DNA from: Periplaneta americana
Lineage: Eukaryota; Arthropoda; Insecta; Blattodea; Blattidae
Length of the DNA stretch: 64,000 nucleotides
Assembly (NCBI RefSeq): GCF_040183065.1
Contig: NC_091124.1
Coordinates: 92,403,001-92,467,000, forward strand
Direction of reading: 5' to 3'
Part shown: positions 46,111 to 56,447 of the stretch, piece by piece
Layout: each line of letters begins with the position of its first letter
How positions within the stretch are numbered: the stretch's first letter is position 1
Notes under the pieces: model-generated
Told to the model about the DNA's origin: nothing
The model's input: the letters and a program-made list of their open reading frames with translations, nothing else
Databases searched by the model: none
Made by a program: the position numbers and the translations under genes

Positions 46111-46955
46111 TATTACGAGCTATATTAAAAACGCATCATAATATCGAAATAAACTCTTGTATCATTTGCTTCCTATGGTGGACAACAAAATAACCGAAAA
46201 CAGCTGAATGTGGAATTACACCAAAATGCTATGAAATGAAAGAATAATAGTTCAGCTAAAGAAGTACTATTATCCATATAAGGAAAAACGAATTTGAGGA
46301 GTGTGTGGGGTAAGAGAGGTTATGTTTAAAGAACTGGTAAGAGAGATAAATGCAATATTATTCCTCTATATCACAAAAATTGGCTTGTAAATTGAGATAA
46401 CAAGAAAATAAAATCGTATTACATGTAACTTAGAGAAGAAAAAGGGAAAGGCATGTTGACAGCCAATATTAGAGTAACATAATATCAACTAACACCTTAC
46501 TGGACACAACCAACCAATCCAAAAGTATAAAAAAAAATCCAATTTTGAGATGTATGCACCCATAAGACAAAATGCATTATCCTCAATGATAATTTGTTGG
46601 TTACCAATGGAAAATGATTTAACTCACAGAAATTCTACATAGATTTTTGGCCTATTGTATTTATATTGTTAATTTAGTTCATTTTTCAATCAGCTTGTAT
46701 CAATCTAGAAAAGGTCTAATTCTTGCCAACAGAAGAATTGTGAAAGATGTGAGATGTGTCTACAAACAGATGTTGCATTATTTCTCTGCCTGTGAGTGAC
46801 CATTAAATTTCAAGTGGCTTATCTTGGTCGTGGGCATCATTGTATTAAAAGCATTGCAACTGTTTCCTATCTCTCTTCCCCTTCACTGCAATTGCACAGA
46901 CACAGAGATATAATAAAAGATCTGTAACAAGAAGTTAAAATATGAACTTATTAGG
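46111..46955. other. Unassigned sequence
   Basis: No recognisable feature. Confidence 0.4.
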
Positions 46956-47160
46956 AAGATCTACATACATTAAAATTGGAAGCAGGTTATTAAAAGCATT
47001 CATACCTACAAATGGTTTGGAGAGGAAAGCGGTCTATCTCTCATTATTATTCAATATCTAAATAGACTAAGAGCTGAAAAATTGGAAAGATGAATACGAA
47101 GGAATGGGCATTCCTAACAGGGGAAGAAAACTATTAACACTATGAGGATCAGGACTTTCA
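46956..47160 (+). pseudogene. LINE reverse transcriptase fragment
   Basis: Reads STYIKIGSRLLKAFIPTNGL, then LSLLFNI and ELKNWKDEYEGMGIPN. This matches 'G.....F....GLRQG..LSP.LFN.Y..EAL..W.....GMGI' of LINE RT motif 4 onward, with the RQG triplet lost. Short and decayed. Confidence 0.6.
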
Positions 47161-47411
47161 AACTACCTAGTACGATCAGCATGGGTCATTTTGACCCCAC
47201 ACGTGTAATCGTCAATTTTTCTCTTATTAGAAACTTTTATTTAAAATATCATCTTACTACAGACTTAGTGACTGTAATTAGAGTTGAGAGTTACTCACTC
47301 AATTTTACATTAAATATTTTGAAAATATATATTTTGTTTTATGAATGTATCTATTATCTATTGGTGTAAGAAGAAGAGAAGAAAAAAACACATGGCAAAA
47401 TAGATGCATAT

Positions 47412-47650
47412 CTCCATTAAAATCTTAGATGACCCAACATGCCCCTGCAACCAAAACTCACAGTGGACCACCTAATATGGGAGTGCAAACTTTTGGAACA
47501 AGAAAGAGACAGATTTAAGAAAAGCGTAATTCATTCAGGTGGAAAGTGGCCAATCGAAAAAAGTGAACTAATGGGCAAATACCTTAAAAATACCTTTAAG
47601 TTATTTATAAACAATATAAACTTCGACAAATTAGTTCATAGAAATTAAGA
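47412..47650 (+). pseudogene. LINE ORF C-terminus (RNase H/zinc-knuckle end)
   Basis: Reads DDPTCPCN, then TVDHLIWECKLLEQERDRFK, KWPIEKSELMGKYLKN and FDKLVHRN plus stop. 'C.C....T.DHL..EC..L..ER' followed by 'WP' and 'F..L' is the usual end of LINE ORFs that carry RNase H. One frameshift near the cysteines. It is followed by two related 75-bp blocks at 47660-47865. Confidence 0.72.
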
Positions 47651-47659
47651 CATAGGTTA

Positions 47660-47865
47660 TAAGATTAAGTTGTGTAAATATAGAAAATGTAAATTAGTAA
47701 TACCTAAAATAATTTTGGTCTTTGTAAATAATTTACTCTGGCAAACTACAAATAATTGCATAGGAATCATTTAGAGGCCAGAAAATTAAGGTTATGTAAA
47801 TAAGAAAATATGATTTAGTAATACCCAAAACAATCTCAATCCTGTGTAGGTAATATACATTTTTC
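47660..47865. repeat. Pair of direct repeats (LINE 3' region)
   Basis: Two blocks about 75 bp long (47664-47735 and 47788-47860) share TTAGTAATACC, GTAAATA and the TTTGTAAATAATTTAC/TGTGTAGGTAATATAC ends. This looks like an old duplication in the LINE 3' UTR. Confidence 0.6.
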
Positions 47866-47899
47866 CTGCAACAATATGCCACTATTCATTAGTAACCAC

Positions 47900-48260
47900 G
47901 AATTTATCGAATACACTGTCACTGACGACAAGATATTATACCCCAGGAACAAAAACATGGAAGACAGTGAAAACATCTGGAGTCCCTGTGAGTGAAGAAA
48001 TTCAAGATGATCAGGTATACTAGCATGTTTTGGAATCACAATATGATGTTGGATAATTTCATACAGTCAATGCAGCCATTTATAACGCAATGTTGGAACA
48101 TTTAAGAGCTGCCATGAAACAAAAATGCCTAGGTCTGTTGACAAGGGTGTTTTGCTTCCCCACAATAATGCTTGACCATACACTGCTGTTGTAAGTTGAG
48201 ACATCTGGCAGCAATTATGTGGGAGATCTTTGGAACATCCACCATATAACCACAGTCTTG
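47900..48260 (+). pseudogene. mariner transposase fragment
   Basis: Blocks in several frames: HYTPGTKTWKTVKTSGVPVS-like (47940-48000), IYNAMLEHLRAAMKQKCLGL and LTRVFCFPTIMLDHT (48080-48180), then a GRSLEHPPYN-like block (48230-48250). This is the mariner stretch that spans the second catalytic D; HDNA has become PTIM by frameshift. The right side is cut by the MITE at 48261. Confidence 0.72.
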
Positions 48261-48422
48261 TATATACAGTCACGAAGCTTGAGTTGTGAGGGTGCTAGGA
48301 ACAAGAGACTGTGCCGGTACTATTTCGCATAGTCTGTAATGAGGCAATATTAGCAACCCTAGTGGTTAGCAACTATCTATGGATGCATATTTACTATGTA
48401 TTGAGCTTCGTGACTGTATATA
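48261..48422. mobile_element. MITE in a mariner fossil
   Basis: TATATACAGTCACGAAGCT (48261-48279) and its exact reverse complement (48404-48422) bound a 162-bp non-coding element; the duplicated target appears to be TATATA or TA. It interrupts the mariner fragment to its left. Confidence 0.8.
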
Positions 48423-48580
48423 CTAGACTGTGATATAACCTTGGCATAGCACTAAGTGGCTGTTTCCTGCTCTTAAGATATCCACAAACTGAAAGGTGAC
48501 ACTGATATAACCACAATTGTGGAACATTGGTTGTACTTGCAGAAGTTAAAATTCTATGCAAAGCAGGTCAGAAAATTAGT

Positions 48581-48721
48581 CTCACATCAAATATATACAA
48601 ATATATAAACGATTAAGGAAACATGTTGAAAATTAAAGTGATTCAAGTAATTTTTCTCACATCAAATATATAAATGATTAAGGAAAGATGTTGAAAATTA
48701 AAGCGATTCAAGTAATTTTTT
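48581..48721. repeat. Two-copy tandem duplication, about 70 bp unit
   Basis: CTCACATCAAATATATA and then GATTAAGGAAA, ATGTTGAAAATTAAAG and GATTCAAGTAATTTTT occur twice in direct order (48581-48655, 48656-48721). The first unit has a 9-bp extra stretch. Confidence 0.93.
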
Positions 48722-49210
48722 CAATTGAAGAGGAACACTACATAGACAGATCTTGCAAACTTTTTCAAATGTCCCTCTTCATAGTAATCATAGTAGTAGC
48801 AACAGTCACCATAGCTATGACAAGAGTTATTATAGCAGTAATAGCAGCAATATATAATATACATACTACTCCTTTTCTCGAAAACTACATGACACAGAGT
48901 GTTAACAGAGTAAGAAAAAAAAAAACATATATATGTTACCAAAAGTTTTTTCTGGGACAAACCAGAAGTAAGGGTAACTGGGTCAACTTTTAAACCTACT
49001 CTAATTCTTTTATTCATGTCTTCCCTTGTTGTTGGACGCATCTGGTAGACGATTTCTTTAATTCACTTTACTTCACATTTCATAAACGAAATAGAACATG
49101 TTCAAAACCAAGCTCTCAGGCTCATTACTAGAGGAATCAAAACAACTCCAATAGATTCTATTAGATTCCTCACTAATATTAACAGCATCAAAATGACAAT
49201 AGAAGAAAAG

Positions 49211-49501
49211 GCACGGTTTTTCCGAGGTTTCCCCCACCGAAAAGGCAAATGCCGGGTAATATTTTGGCGAATCCTCGGACCTCATCTCATCTCACTACAT
49301 CTCGCCAAAATGTAAAAAAAATGTAAAAAAATTGTACAAAATTGTAAAAATTGTAGAAAATTACTACATTGTAAAACTATAAAAATTTGTAAAAATTGTA
49401 ATTGTAATATTGTAAATGTTGACATGTTCCACATCTTAAAGCTTCATTGCTCATGTAAGATCTATGGAATAAAATAAATGAATGAAATGAATGAATGAAT
49501 T
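49211..49501 (+). mobile_element. SINE-like insert with family-A core and LINE-like tail
   Basis: GGTTTTTCCGAGGTTTCCCC and GGCAAATGCCGGGTAATATT match the family A central block, but no tRNA-like head is present. After a T/A-rich (TTGTAAAAA)n zone comes GACATGTTCCACATCTTAAA and an (AATG)n tail. It sits exactly between two halves of a LINE reading frame (MTIEEK|QYEKLI). Confidence 0.78.
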
Positions 49502-49732
49502 CAATATGAAAAACTTATCAGATTACCAGGAAAAAATTGGCATTCATAGTCATCTCTGTAGATTAAAAACTCAAAAAAGTTTCATATCCATGGTTCAAGA
49601 ATTAGAACAGAAAATCAATATCCCAAACTTAAAATTAAACAAATTAAACCAAACCCTTTAACTCTATTAAATATAGAGTATAATCTACATTTAACAGAAG
49701 AAATACTGAAATCAGAAGTAAACACTGAAATA

Positions 49733-50071
49733 ATGAAACAATTGTCTTTAGAGACAATTAATATTAAGTACCCTCCACAAAACTGGCTTCATTTATACAC
49801 TGACGGATCCTTGATCTCCAGCGAACAAGGTGCCGGTGCAAGTGTTACGTGCTGTCTCTTCTCACTTTATAAATCTCTTAGCTATGGAACAACAAGTTCT
49901 GATGGAGAAATCATTGCAATAAGTGAAAGTCTCAGGAATCTTTTATGCCTCATCAATAAATTTAAGAATGCAGTTATATTGTCGGACTTCAAAGCAGCTG
50001 TTCTATCAATAGTCTCCAGACACACACCTTCATCTCAAACAGCAGAAATAACTAAAATGCTCTCTCAATAA
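49733..50071 (+). pseudogene. RNase H domain of the LINE
   Basis: 112-codon frame containing LHLYTDGSLISSEQGAGASV (first catalytic D), SSDGEIIAISESLRNLL (catalytic E) and AVILSDFKAAVLSIVSRHTP (second D, normally SDSKAA). Frames break after 50071, so the final catalytic H/D part is not in phase. Known role: removal of template RNA during LINE replication. Confidence 0.85.
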
Positions 50072-50737
50072 CACTCAATAAAAGAATTGTATTCCAACAG
50101 ATACCATTCCATTGTGGAATCTTGGAAAACGAGCCTGTGGATGCTTTAGCAAAGAAGGGCAGCACTGCTACTTACAGACCTGTTACTAAATCTACGTATT
50201 ACTCTGTGAAAAGATGTATTAAATCTACATTTAGACTTCAACAAACAAACACAATCTCAAGGGAAAAAATGGAACTCTCTGTGGCATAATCCACAGTTAA
50301 TTCCCGATTTACCACGGAAATCGTCTGTAGCTGCATTTAGATTGGCAACAGGCCATGGCTATTTGGCCAAACACCTGGATAGAATTGGAATATATCAGTC
50401 CCCTAACAGCCCTTGTGCAACTCAAACCAAGAAATGGATTCGGAACATCTCAAAATCTGTGTCTCAGTGGCTGACCATGACAAAATATTGGAGTGCAAGA
50501 GGTCAAATGACTTTATTGCCAAATGCCTGGTATTAGAAAACAACAACAAAAAGAAATCACTTGGAGATAAGTCAGGAGATCAGAGCAGCTAACAGACTAC
50601 CATCCTGTTGAAGGCACATTGTTATTATTACAGCAGAGTTGCGTGGTTATACTGGTAGGAGATGAATGTGTGGAGAAGCTAGTGAATGCTGTGTAATATA
50701 ATCGACATAGCAATGTATAGGACTAGAACTGGAAGAT

Positions 50738-50963
50738 TTAAGAATTTAAATTTAAATTATGTTTTATTTAACGATGCTCCCAACTGCCAAGTTTATATCA
50801 GCAGCGCCATATGCCAACATTTTTTCCACACAGGAGTTCTTTTACATGTCAGTAAATCTACTGACATGAGCACACTTAAATGCCATCAACCTGGGCTGGG
50901 ATCGAACCAGCAACCTCGGGCACAGAAAGTCAGCACTCTACTGACTATGCCACCCAGGCCGAC
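50738..50963 (-). mobile_element. tRNA-derived SINE, family E, full length
   Basis: A perfect 13-bp target duplication AGAACTGGAAGAT (50725-50737 and 50964-50976) fixes both ends. The minus-strand head reads GGCATAGTCAGTAGAGTGCT with B box GGTTCGATCCC; the tail contains GCATCGTTAAATAAAAC, similar to the tail of family A. Confidence 0.93.
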
Positions 50964-51039
50964 AGAACTGGAAGATGGAATAATGTAAATGTTAAGTTAC
51001 CATGGAAAGTAAATGGAAGTGATGGTGCTAAAAGTGATT

Positions 51040-51960
51040 ACAAACAGAATTAAAGGAGTAGAAAAATATTATTATTCAATGAAAGAAGAAATTGACAAAT
51101 TTACTGATGGAAACACTGGTCATCTTATGAAATTGAAAGGCAAGTGTAAAATATGACAAAAGAAAAATAATATTCTTTTCGGCATAAATAAATTGACTAA
51201 TGAGAGAAATTTTGAAATTATGAACACTATTTCAGACATTTTATATAACAGACTAGGAACAGAAGATGCAGATTGATGGACTGTGTGTTTAGATTAGGTA
51301 AGAGGAGAGTTCACGACTGATTCTAGTAAAATTCACATCTTTAACAAAGAAAATGTAAGTTTTCGCGAAATGCAAATATTTAGCAAGCACAAAAATTTCA
51401 ATTGAAGAGATTTTTCCACATAAATTAGAAATACAAAAAATAAGTTTAAAAAATATTTTACAGACGCTAAATGAAGTCCCAGAACTTTGTTAAGACGAGA
51501 TAATTAATTGTAAACTGGGAAGCAATTTGATATAGATCACTGCAGAAGAAACACCACCAATTCAAACAGAAGGCAAACAGTTACAACTATCAAGAAATGG
51601 AAATGACTCACCACAATTTGACCCAGAAGAAATAAAAAGCTATAATCACAACCCCGAGAAAGGACATGAAGCACGTGGAATAAGATGTCAAACCAGTGAG
51701 AACTGACGTCACATTGGAAGAGGATACAGCACAGTGGAGAAATGCAAAATCATAGTCAGCAGGGGGAATTGGCTTGTGACAAAGCCAATGAGAACATCTC
51801 TCAATTAGGTACATGACTATTGAGTGGCATGCTAACATACGAAATTGGTTTGATACGACAGACAACAGTAGGAATACTCTAACAACAACACAGGAAAGGA
51901 TGACAATCACAATTTAATACATAAACTCGGTGAATTAACCCAAACTGCTTTTTGTGACCC
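51040..51960 (+). pseudogene. Probable LINE ORF1-like remnant
   Basis: Blocks suggest a LINE ORF1 RNA-binding region: DCVFRLGKRRVHD near 51280, LVKFTSLTKK and AKCKYLASTKISIEEIFPH near 51325-51420 ('FRLGK...P.LVKF...K..IL..A..L.GT.I.I.EDF'). The surrounding text is in broken frames. Recall-based. Confidence 0.42.
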
Positions 51961-52239
51961 TGGAGTGATCTCAGTTACATTAAAAATTTGCTATTGGTAT
52001 ACTCAAGGTATTAAACAAAAAATTAGTAACGGGAACTTATACGATTTGTTACATGAAGTAGATATTTTAGAATGAGGAGAGAGGTATGTATGAAATGTAA
52101 GTAGATGTACGTATTTATGTATAAAATTGTATGTTGGCAAGTGAATGATAGACTAACCGGTGATCAATACTCCAATTCAACATTGTAACACACTGCAGCC
52201 AAATAAATAAAATTAAAATATCCTTACAGCAAGAGGAAT

Positions 52240-52912
52240 ACCACTGATCACGTTACTGAGGAAGGCTGCATATGTCGTATCATTCAATGTCTCCTAAAAA
52301 AAGTATGGTCCTTATGACACAGTGTCTGAGGAGGCCACACTTGTCATGAGGTTCCACACATGCTGGTTATCCACTTGGTGTAATCAGTGTGAATTAACCA
52401 CAGACCAGTAGTGGGCATTATGAGCGTTCACCTCCCCATTACTTATAAAAGTAGCCTTGTTAGTTCATAGAATGCTGCACTGGAAAGCACCATTCTTGTT
52501 CACGAAAAGAAACTGCGGAAATCAATGTGTTTCTGGAAGTCATTTCCCTCAGATCTTGATAAAGATGGACATGGAATGGATGGAAGTGATTATCAATGAG
52601 AGTTTTCCACACTGAGTCAAGTCAATCTTCTTTATGAAATCGTGAGGATTAACCATCACCACAGAGAAGACGTCAATAGCGTTTTCATTCCTCACAGGTT
52701 GTCTGATATAATCACCCTTGTGTTTCAGCTGCACCAGACAAGTTGTTGTGTGCACATGATTTGCAAATGGAAAACATTAAAACATTGTGAGAGTGATGAA
52801 CACGCTGTGCATATATTTCTGCATAGACACACACAGCTGCTGTGCAGTTCCAATGATCTCCAAGTATCATCAACATGTCGAATGCTTCCTCGTTTGTAAA
52901 ATGCAAGACCAT
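52240..52912 (-). pseudogene. Tc1/mariner (DDE_3-type) transposase, N-terminal two thirds
   Basis: ATG 52912 starts MVLHFTNEEAFDMLMILGDH, AAVCVYAEIYAQRVHHSHNV, then over shifts VNPHDF, a FHPFHVHLYQDL-like block (52600-52550), TNKATFISNGEVNAHNAHYW (second catalytic region; TDEAT is TNKAT) and a GPYFF-like end near 52300. The catalytic D is replaced by N in this copy. The final third is absent. Confidence 0.8.
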
Positions 52913-52934
52913 AGAAAGAAGACTGTTGCTATTG

Positions 52935-52949
52935 GAGGGGGGGGGGGGA
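52935..52949. repeat. G homopolymer
   Basis: Run of about 12-13 G next to GGAGG; one of several long G runs in the window (11097, 19772, 55180, 57759). Confidence 0.85.
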
Positions 52950-53878
52950 CAGAAGCGACTGTAGCAATACCAAATAATAATTACTCTTAGTTCCGAGACA
53001 TTAAAAAATGAACTTGATATTCAAGTCACTCCATGATAGTCTGTATCAAAAAAGTTTTATGGCAATGAGAATGAGTTCCCAAAATAACAATAATTTGCCT
53101 TTATCACAGCAAGTCCATTGTATTTTTTAGTAAAAATTGCTTCTTTTTTAAAGTTCTATCCAAAGATACCTTACATACTTAGGTTATTTGAAAATTCAAA
53201 GTTGACACTGGTTACCCTACTTCTGATTTGTCCCGGAAAATAGAAGTACAACCACCAATCTATTTTCTATACAGATTTTGGTAATTATTTTTTTTTTTTG
53301 CTAACATCTAGTGACATGTTTTCGAGAAAAAAAATCAAACAAGTGCTTTGAAGGACTATATAAACACATATAGGTTGAGCATAAAAAAATTATAGTATTC
53401 ATACATGCACAAAAACTTCTGTAACATAACTGACGATCACTGTGAAAGTAGATACTGACCTACAGCACAGATGGAAGTGGAGAAGTGACTTAGGTCATAG
53501 TCATTAACTTTAGTCAAGGAAAATTAGTAACTTACATTTCCTATATGGAATGTCACTTTCTAAAATAAGAAATTAAAAAGCTTAAGAACAGGCCAATGTT
53601 CAGAACATTATTAGCAGTTTCAAATTTGTAATTATTATGCTTTCATCAAATACAGTTCAAGTATGCTTCCTATTGCTGTGAAATACAGAATGATCCTTTT
53701 GGAAAAGCATAAAATAGAAACATGGAAACTATTGCTATATGAACTGCCAGGTTCCTTAAAAGTAAGTATGCCATTTATTGTTGAATAATTTGTACATGCA
53801 TTCTAGAATGGGAGTTGTGTCCAAATTAGATCTCAACATGCACACCATTGTGAACACGACACAATCCGTATCTTGAGG
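52950..53878. other. Unassigned sequence
   Basis: No recognisable feature. Confidence 0.4.
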
Positions 53879-54295
53879 CTAATTCTCAGGGGTAACTTCC
53901 TTAAAAGCTGAATATCCCTGGGTCACTGTGCATACACAGAGGAAGAAATCAGGTGGTGTCAGGTTTGGTGAATTTGGAGGCAACAAAATTGGTCCTCGAC
54001 CACACAATTTGTTACCAAATGTGACATTCAGATAATCGCAGATGTCTGTTGTCCAATAAGGGGGGCACCATCCTGTTGCAGTTGTGGTTTGAGAAAGTTT
54101 TTCAACATGTGCAGTATAATGCATATTAACAGACCCAGTTCCTTCAAACGTGCGAAATCATAACATTATCGACTTGTAACTCGGAGTCCTCTGAACACCA
54201 CATTTTCGTTGAAAACGCTGTTGAACAGACATTACACTTTCAAATTTAGCAAACCATAAGACACATTTCGTTTGCTGTTGTGCAGTGAACGGCAT
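53879..54295 (-). pseudogene. Tc1/mariner (DDE_3-type) transposase with internal deletion
   Basis: ATG 54295 starts MPFTAQQQTKCVLWFAKFES, then VMSVQQRFQRKCGVQRTPSY (helix-turn-helix). Within 60 codons the sequence is already at the last catalytic block: WTTDICDYLNVTFGNKLCGR, GPILLPPNSPNLTPPDFFLC. About 150 or more codons of the core are deleted. Start and end are in different frames. Confidence 0.78.
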
Positions 54296-55728
54296 TTTGT
54301 TCATTCGAGCATTGCTGAGTAACTTCTTTTGTTTCTTATGCGGTAACAACGATGATACAAAACTCACTATCACATTGGAACTGAAATTAATTCTACAGCA
54401 CCCTCATTATTATAAATTTTGTAAGTCATTTTATTTTATGTCTTCCCAAATGGATCAGACTGTATATTTGAGTAATTCATCATTATCTTCTGCATTTGCA
54501 CAATATTAGATCTCTTTCTGCATTTCTTTTTCAAATCTATTAACAGAATAAACACATAATAGAAAGGATTCCTGGTTGAGGAATTGTCAATCCTTTCACA
54601 AAAAAAAAAAAAAGTGAAATAAACATTTCAATGTCAAAATATCTTCATTCCTAATTTATTTGGAGAGGGTTTACATCATGATACAAAATAAGCCTTTAGA
54701 GATTAATAGTTTTGTCTATATTTAATATACTATCAAATAAATTACAATAAATCTGCACAATTTAACAAATTTTCAGCATTATCAAATCTTTACTCTGAAT
54801 GCAAGAATTAGGCAACTCAACTTCTTACGAGAGAGAGAGAGAGGGGGGGGAGAGGGAGAAAGGATGAGGTGAGGGAAAGGGAGAGGGGGAGGTAGAGAGA
54901 GTTCTTACACTGCCTGGCCAGACATAACACTGAAAAGACTTCCACTGGATTCGAAAGAATAAGCAATGTTGAAAGAGGAACTACTTATTTTGTTTTGGCG
55001 TCTTGAATTCAGTGATGATATGAGTCCAATGACTATAAAGGGGAATTTGGAGATTTTACTTGCCTTTGAGAATCCCAGAAAGTTGGTGGAATGGGTTATT
55101 TGAATTTTTCAAGTGTTTCCTGGAAACCTGGAAAAGATCTTCTGGAAAGTCCAGTCCAGTAGAAATATTAATGCGGGGGAGGGGGGGGGGGATTAAGAAA
55201 TATGAAAATTTTACCAAAACAATATGAAATATGAAAAAAAAATTTTTTTTTGTCGTTAATTGCATTCTTCACACTGTGAATCGTAAAAATCCTTTTTCCA
55301 TATCAGTAGCAGAAATGGTCTAGAATATGGAATTTCAAATTTCGCCTATCTCTAGTCATCAACAAGAAGTGATAAAAGACATTCCAAGAGACCTATAGAT
55401 TCAGGAGATAGTTATTGATCGCCACCAGTCCGCTGTAAACGAACACGAGATGGCAGTACAGTCGCTAATGCAATTCAAATGGGAGTTATGATGTGACTCC
55501 TTATGTAACTAGATGGCAACATAGTAAACCTGACAAAAATTGTTACTGTCAAAACCTATCAGGCCGAGCAATCTGGGTATATATGATCTAGGGTAATACT
55601 AGTGAAGTATAACTACAACTCACATCTCACCCTGAAATAAATAATAATTACTTATATTTTAAGAATTTAAATTCATAAACATTGTTGAATAGTTTCCACA
55701 TTGCATATTTATTTGTCAAATGATTAAT
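54296..55728. other. Unassigned sequence with GA-rich tract
   Basis: Purine-rich (GA/GGGA)n at 54831-54901 and a G run at 55179-55191. No gene recognised. Confidence 0.45.
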
Positions 55729-55983
55729 GAATGGGTTATTTATGAAAGGGCCTAAGTCATTATTCTGTGAAAATGAGTTTGTAATGTAATAACTGCTCTT
55801 TGGGTGTAGATACATCAATTTAGATACGAAGAGGACTAAGTTTCACACTCTAATGCTCAGTAGAATTTATGATACAATTTTTATTTGTGCCTTAATTTCA
55901 AAATTTCGGCCTATAAGCGGTTTTTCTTAAGTTGCTAACAATTTAGTATTCAAGACTTAGGCCCTCTCATAAATAACCCATTC
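55729..55983. mobile_element. MITE family M, copy 1
   Basis: GAATGGGTTATTTATGA at the left and its reverse complement at the right; arms of about 30 bp (continuing AAGGGCCTAAGTC). Closely similar to 62988-63254 over its whole length. Non-coding, 255 bp. Confidence 0.85.
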
Positions 55984-56447
55984 ATTTATAGGTACCAGAA
56001 CACCAGAGACATTAAAGTAAAGACTGTGTATTACGAAAACTACAGTCCTCCATATCTTCACTTGAAGGAAGCATGGGGAAGAGAAGTAAACCAAGGGCGA
56101 GAGGAAAAAGGAAAGAATTCAAGAGAAGGAGAAAGGGAGAGAGCAAGATTAGAACTTCACATGCAAAAAATCCAAGGTCTATTTCAGTAATTACTTAAAG
56201 TTATAGATGTGCTATTAATGGAATGTTACAATTTTAACTAATTTAGAAACTACATGGAAACATTTAACAGAAAGTAGGAAAAGACTCTGTTCTTACACTC
56301 TACAGCTTTGCATACACTATGAAAGTTTGTAGCATTTTTTATGGAAACTTTGGTGGTAAAAATTCAATGTCATCAATGTGTTAACTGGTGTATTTTCTAG
56401 ATTTTCCAGTTAGTATTCTTGAAAATAATAAATAACTAAAGGAACAT
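55984..56447. other. Unassigned sequence
   Basis: No recognisable feature; a purine-rich zone lies at 56065-56150. Confidence 0.35.

Larger units (their letters stand above)
49085..50555 (+). mobile_element. LINE with RNase H, 5'-truncated, SINE-interrupted
   Basis: Starts with the end of an RT domain (NEIEHVQNQALRLITRGIKT, 49085-49145), is broken by a SINE (49211-49501) and resumes in phase with QYEKLIRLPGKNW. RNase H follows at 49780-50070, then RKSSVAAFRLATGHGYLAKH (50320-50380) and the final EKYWSARGQMTLL-like block with an AACAACAAC tail. The same 3' end inserted at 59410. Stops and shifts are present. Confidence 0.85.

Noticed and set aside
48688-48993. Frame with a hydrophobic stretch (IVIIVVATVTIAM) as a transmembrane protein
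   Set aside because: Caused by GTA/GCA-rich simple sequence; opposite strand is open too.
49733-50071. Host ribonuclease H gene
   Set aside because: The frame is flanked by LINE RT and LINE C-terminal blocks and belongs to the retrotransposon.
54831-54901. GA-rich tract as a GAGA-factor promoter element
   Set aside because: Simple low-complexity purine tract with no gene start nearby.
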